This document shows positions 60,081 through 64,000 of a stretch of 64,000 bases of DNA, in pieces. The notes under the pieces are model-generated. The model ran no database searches, was not told where the DNA came from, and saw only the letters and a list, made by a program, of their open reading frames with translations. Position 1 is the first letter of the stretch; each line of letters starts with the position of its first letter. Where the stretch lies: NCBI RefSeq assembly GCF_001294575.1, contig NZ_CP012676.1, positions 4,190,001 to 4,254,000 on the forward strand, given 5' to 3'. The stretch comes from Pseudomonas versuta (GTDB taxonomy: Bacteria > Pseudomonadota > Gammaproteobacteria > Pseudomonadales > Pseudomonadaceae). The translations under genes and the position numbers were made by a program.

Positions 60081-60099
60081 GGAGAGGAAGCGGTGCGTC

Positions 60100-61110
60100 T
60101 TACTTGTTGTGGTACGAGGTCACGCGTGCCACTTCTTCTTTCGAGCCCAGGAACACCGCTACACGCTGGTGCAGGCCTTCCGGCTGGATGTCGAGGATAC
60201 GCTGGTGGCCGTCAGTGGAAGTACCGCCAGCCTGCTCCACGAGGAACGACATCGGGTTGGCTTCATACATCAAACGCAATTTGCCCGGCTTGGACGGCTC
60301 GCGGCTGTCACGCGGGTACATGAACAGACCGCCACGGGTCAGGATCCGGTGTACGTCGGCAACCATCGCGGCAACCCAGCGCATGTTGTAGTTCTTTTCC
60401 AGCGGGCCTTCTTCGCCAGCCAGCAACTCGTCAACATAGCGTTGTACCGGAGCTTCCCAGTGACGCTGGTTGGACATGTTGATGGCGAATTCCTGGGTGC
60501 TCTCAGGAATGGTGATGTCTTCGTGGGTCAGTACGAAGCTGCCCATTTCACGGTCCAGGGTGAAGCCTTTGACGCCATCGCCCAAGGTCAGCACCAGCAT
60601 GGTCTGAGGACCATAAATGGCGTAACCGGCAGCTACCTGCTGCGTGCCCGGCTGCAGGAAGGCCTTTTCATTCAAAGGCTCGTTCTGGGTCAGGTATTCG
60701 TTCGGGCAACGCAGCACCGAGAAGATAGTACCGACCGGGGCGTTGATATCGATGTTCGACGAACCGTCCAGCGGGTCGAATACCAACAGGTATGCGCCTT
60801 TCGGGTATTTGCCCGGGATCTGGTAGGCATTGTCCATTTCTTCGGACGCCATACCGGCCAGGTGACCGCCCCACTCGTTTGCTTCAAGCAGGATTTCGTT
60901 GGAAATCACGTCGAGCTTCTTCTGCACCTCACCTTGCACGTTTTCGGTGCCCATGCTGCCCAGAACACCACCCAGGGCGCCTTTGGACACGGCGTGGCTG
61001 ATCTCTTTGCAAGCACGCGCCACCACTTCGATGAGGAAACGCAAATCAGCAGGCGTGTTGTTGCTGCGGGTCTGCTCGATCAAATAGCGACTCAGGGTAA
61101 CGCGGGACAT
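60100..61110 (-). CDS. fbp: Fructose-1,6-bisphosphatase, class 1
   Basis: A 336-residue gluconeogenic phosphatase that turns fructose 1,6-bisphosphate into fructose 6-phosphate. The metal site is [20 protein letters not shown], with [13 protein letters not shown] and [20 protein letters not shown] further on. All are class 1 signatures. A long palindrome lies upstream between it and glgP, so the two are probably separate transcripts although on the same strand. Confidence 0.96.
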   Translation of the reverse strand: MSRVTLSRYLIEQTRSNNTPADLRFLIEVVARACKEISHAVSKGALGGVLGSMGTENVQGEVQKKLDVISNEILLEANEWGGHLAGMASEEMDNAYQIPGKYPKGAYLLVFDPLDGSSNIDINAPVGTIFSVLRCPNEYLTQNEPLNEKAFLQPGTQQVAAGYAIYGPQTMLVLTLGDGVKGFTLDREMGSFVLTHEDITIPESTQEFAINMSNQRHWEAPVQRYVDELLAGEEGPLEKNYNMRWVAAMVADVHRILTRGGLFMYPRDSREPSKPGKLRLMYEANPMSFLVEQAGGTSTDGHQRILDIQPEGLHQRVAVFLGSKEEVARVTSYHNK

Positions 61111-61246
61111 GTAAGGCTCCGAACAATGGGGAGGGGGGCGAAAAACCCGCGCAGTTTAACGCGTGTTGCCGTGCAAATCTTCTAATCAGACTCAGAACCG
61201 GCCAAGCGGGTTCAGCTGAATCCTTAAATCATCCGCAAAAAAACGT

Positions 61247-61337
61247 GTAGTCGCCGCCGAAGGCTGCGAAGGGTTGCGGAGCAACCCGTTCTCTCAAGGG
61301 CAAAGATGCCCCCTTCGCAGCCTGCGGCAGCGACTAC
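61247..61337. repeat. Long palindrome, GTAGTCGC ... GCGACTAC
   Basis: The left arm GTAGTCGCCGCCGAAGGCTG... and right arm ...CAGCCTGCGGCAGCGACTAC pair over 27 bases with two mismatches. Inside is a second hairpin GGGTTGC-GGA-GCAACCC. It belongs to the same type as 3441-3544 and 11370-11472. It lies directly after the glgP stop (minus strand) and may end that transcript. Confidence 0.8.
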
Positions 61338-61345
61338 AAAGAGCT

Positions 61346-63793
61346 CTACAACGCTTTCCAGATTTCAGTCGCATACTCGCGAATGGTGCGGTCAGAGGAG
61401 AACCAGCCCATGCGCGCCGTATTGAGCACGGCTTTGCGCCACCAGGCGTCCCTGTCGTGCCACAGGGTTTCAACCCGCATCTGGGCAGCCCAGTACGCAT
61501 CGAAATCCGCGCAGACCAGAAAACGGTCGTAATCAATCAGAGAGTCTACAAAGCCGGTGTACCGCGCCTGGTCGTCATGGGAAAAGACCCCGCCGCGAAT
61601 GGCCTGCAATACGTCATTGAGTCGATGGGAGGCGGCAACATCAGGCCCGGCGTGAAACTCGCCATTGCGCTTGCGGGCTTCGACCTGCTCTGCGCTGAGG
61701 CCGAAAATAAACATGTTATCGGCGCCAACCCGCTCGCACATCTCCACGTTGGCGCCATCCAGGGTGCCGATGGTCAACGCTCCGTTGAGGCCGAACTTCA
61801 TGTTGCTGGTACCCGAGGCTTCGAAACCTGCAGTGGATATCTGCTCGGACAGATCCGCAGCCGGAATGATGCTTTCGGCCAGGCTGACGTTGTAGTTGGG
61901 GATAAACACCACTTTGAGCAGGCCGCGTACGGTCGGATCGTTGTTCACCGTGCGGGCGATATCGTTGGCCAGTTTAATGATGAGCTTGGCCTGCTCATAA
62001 CTGGCCGCCGCCTTGCCCGCGAAAATCTTGACCCGGGGCACCCAGTGGTTGCCCGGCTCGGCGCGAATGGCCTGGTACAGCGCGACGGTGTGCAACAGGT
62101 TGAGCAGTTGGCGCTTGTACTCGTGAATCCGTTTGACCTGCACATCGAACATCGCTTCAGGATTGACCACGATACCCAGGCGCTCATAGATCAGCGCTGC
62201 CAAGGTGCACTTGCTTTGCAGGCGCTGCGCGGCAAATTGCCTGCGAAAATCTTCGCGTTCGGCAAAAGGCTCCAGCTTGATCAGCTTGTACTCGGTTTCA
62301 TCAAGGACATCGGGCCCCAGCGCTTCAACCAGCATCGCGGTCAATGGCGGGTTGGCCTGAAACAGCCAGCGGCGGAAGGTCACGCCATTGGTCTTGTTAT
62401 TGATCCGGTTCGGATAGAGCTTGTGCAACTCGGAGAAAACCGTGCTGCGCATCAACTGAGTGTGCAACCCGGATACGCCGTTGACGCTGTGGGAGCCGAG
62501 AAACGCCAGATTACCCATGCGTACCCGGCGGCCGTTTTCCTCTTCAATCAGCGACACGGCACGCAGCACATCGAAATCATGCACCCCTTTGTCGCGCAGA
62601 GAATCGATGTGATAGCCATTGATCAGGTAGATGATCTGCATATGGCGCGGCAACATGCGCTCCATCAACCCGACAGGCCAGGTTTCAAGTGCTTCGGGGA
62701 GCAAGGTGTGATTGGTGTACGACAAGGTGTCGACAGTGATTTTCCAGGCGGTTTGCCACTCGATGGCGTGTTCATCGACCAGGATGCGCATCAATTCCGC
62801 AACGGCGATCGAGGGATGAGTGTCGTTGAGCTGGATGGACACATGCTCGGCCAGGTTCAGCAGCGTGTCGTGAACGTGCAAGTGCCTGCGCAACAGATCC
62901 TGCAGCGAGGCCGAAACAAAGAAAAACTCCTGGCGCAGGCGCAGCTCCTGCCCGGCCTCGTTGCTGTCTGCCGGATACAGCACACGGGAAATACTTTCGG
63001 CGCGCACCACCTCGGCCACCGCACCCAGATGGTCACCGGCGTTGAAACGCCCCAGGTTCAGGTCATGCAGCGCCCTGGCGCGCCACAGCCGCAAGGTGTT
63101 GACACTGGCACCGCGCCAGCCCACGACGGGGGTGTCATAGGCGATGGCCCTCACCGTCTCGCTGGGCTCCCAGACCTGCCGTGACTGGCCGTGCTCATCC
63201 TGCCGGGTTTCAACCGCACCGCCAAAGCCGATCGAGTACAGCACTTCGGCGCGCTCAAACTCCCAAGGGTTACCGAAGTCCAGCCAGTTCTCGGTTTGCT
63301 CCTGCTGCCAGCCGTCGACGATGCTCTGCCGGAACAACCCGTGCTCATAACGGATGCCGTAACCATGGGCGGCGATGCCCAGGGTCGACATGCTTTCCAT
63401 AAAGCAAGCGGCCAGACGACCCAGTCCGCCGTTGCCAAGCGCCGCATCGGGCTCCAGCAGGCGGATGCGCTCCAGATCGACCCCAAGCTCGGTCATTGCC
63501 TGGCGCGCGACCTCCAGCAGCCCCAAATTGCTCAGGCTGTCATACAGCAGGCGCCCGATCAGAAATTCCAGCGACAGGTAGTACACCCGCTTTTGGTCCT
63601 TGCGATAAATCTGCCGCGTATGGTCCATCCAGTGCTCGACCATATGGTCGCGGGCAGCCAGTGCGATAGCTTCGAACCAGTCATGGTCAAACGCGTGATC
63701 CGGGTCCTTGCCCACCGCGTAAGTCAGTTTGGCTACCACAGCGGCACGAAAAGCCGCCACCTGTGCGTCACGAACAAGCGGTTCCTGGGGCAT
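61346..63793 (-). CDS. glgP: Glycogen/starch/alpha-glucan phosphorylase
   Basis: An 815-residue PLP-dependent phosphorylase that releases glucose 1-phosphate from alpha-1,4-glucans. The PLP-lysine region EASGTSNMKFGLNGALTIGT is intact. GNGGLGRLAACFMESM near residue 125 and KTNGVTFRRWL also match. The length is normal. No other glycogen gene is in the window, which is usual because the glg clusters of pseudomonads lie elsewhere. Confidence 0.96.
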   Translation of the reverse strand: MPQEPLVRDAQVAAFRAAVVAKLTYAVGKDPDHAFDHDWFEAIALAARDHMVEHWMDHTRQIYRKDQKRVYYLSLEFLIGRLLYDSLSNLGLLEVARQAMTELGVDLERIRLLEPDAALGNGGLGRLAACFMESMSTLGIAAHGYGIRYEHGLFRQSIVDGWQQEQTENWLDFGNPWEFERAEVLYSIGFGGAVETRQDEHGQSRQVWEPSETVRAIAYDTPVVGWRGASVNTLRLWRARALHDLNLGRFNAGDHLGAVAEVVRAESISRVLYPADSNEAGQELRLRQEFFFVSASLQDLLRRHLHVHDTLLNLAEHVSIQLNDTHPSIAVAELMRILVDEHAIEWQTAWKITVDTLSYTNHTLLPEALETWPVGLMERMLPRHMQIIYLINGYHIDSLRDKGVHDFDVLRAVSLIEEENGRRVRMGNLAFLGSHSVNGVSGLHTQLMRSTVFSELHKLYPNRINNKTNGVTFRRWLFQANPPLTAMLVEALGPDVLDETEYKLIKLEPFAEREDFRRQFAAQRLQSKCTLAALIYERLGIVVNPEAMFDVQVKRIHEYKRQLLNLLHTVALYQAIRAEPGNHWVPRVKIFAGKAAASYEQAKLIIKLANDIARTVNNDPTVRGLLKVVFIPNYNVSLAESIIPAADLSEQISTAGFEASGTSNMKFGLNGALTIGTLDGANVEMCERVGADNMFIFGLSAEQVEARKRNGEFHAGPDVAASHRLNDVLQAIRGGVFSHDDQARYTGFVDSLIDYDRFLVCADFDAYWAAQMRVETLWHDRDAWWRKAVLNTARMGWFSSDRTIREYATEIWKAL

Positions 63794-64000
63794 CGATACA
63801 ACCTCGAACGAGAAGGAGCGATTTGAAGAACGAATGGTGTCAGCCTAGACCGTTCGACATGAGGAAAGCGCTTTGATTCGGGGTTTTAGGGCTGTTTTTA
63901 CAAATAAAACTGACGAAATGAATATCGCCCCAAAACGAGGCGCGAACGCCAGTGAGCGCTTTAAAACATGGCCCTGATCGAAAAACCGGCAAATGGTTGT
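63794..64000. other. Non-coding end of window, upstream of glgP
   Basis: These 207 bases hold the glgP leader and promoter side. No coding frame, hairpin or clear promoter was recognised. The stretch is AT-richer than its surroundings near 63890-63930. Confidence 0.5.

Noticed and set aside
61274..63184. 636-codon plus-strand frame opposite glgP
   Set aside because: It is a shadow of a fully conserved enzyme gene, and it begins inside a palindrome.

Overview
The window is a piece of a moderately GC-rich Pseudomonas chromosome. Gene order and protein sequence both point there: argS, SPOR protein, hslVU, DUF971, phaF, ubiE-ubiJ-ubiB, hisIE, tatABC, rsmE and an HBM chemoreceptor follow one another as in other pseudomonads. 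So do pckA, hslO, hslR, rimBK, envZ/ompR, tex, gshA, argA and argE. REP-type palindromes of two families fill many intergenic gaps, which fits the P. fluorescens side of the genus. The species cannot be fixed from this sequence. No rRNA or tRNA gene, insertion sequence, prophage or CRISPR array was seen.

Layout. 1-11.4 kb: 3' end of argS, a SPOR protein, the HslVU protease behind a good heat-shock promoter, a remnant polyhydroxyalkanoate (PHA) region (phaF and a PHA-system protein, without synthases, depolymerase, phaD or phaI), then a co-directional run for ubiquinone synthesis, histidine synthesis, Tat export and 16S rRNA methylation. 11.6-16.2 kb: an McpK-like chemoreceptor and a polar amino-acid ABC importer. 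16.5-20.8 kb: opgGH for osmoregulated periplasmic glucans. 21-22.4 kb: dtd and pip.

22.5-34.1 kb: a complete histidine-utilisation (hut) locus, with hutF divergent from hutC-hutD and then hutU, an NCS1 (urocanate-type) transporter, hutH, an APC histidine permease, hutI and hutG. HutF plus HutG means the five-step route through formylglutamate. The sequence shows a sigma-54 promoter upstream of hutU, HutC palindromes at both control regions, and candidate Hfq/Crc sites before hutF and hutT.

34.1-42.7 kb: a RecQ-type helicase, a subtilase lipoprotein and a 1681-residue RHS/YD-repeat protein with a variable C-terminal tip. This is the most accessory-looking part of the window. 42.8-57.4 kb: pckA, Hsp33 and Hsp15, the RimB-RimK ribosome-modification pair, the EnvZ/OmpR (AmgS/AmgR-type) two-component system, tex, a thioesterase, gshA, argA and argE. 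57.6-63.8 kb: a CYTH-CHAD protein, two small lipoproteins, fbp and glgP.

Almost everything is ordinary core genome. The points worth a second look are the RHS protein tip with no visible immunity gene, the missing PHA synthase block with phaF retained, the layered control signals of the hut locus, and the second palindrome family bounded by GTAG/CTAC.
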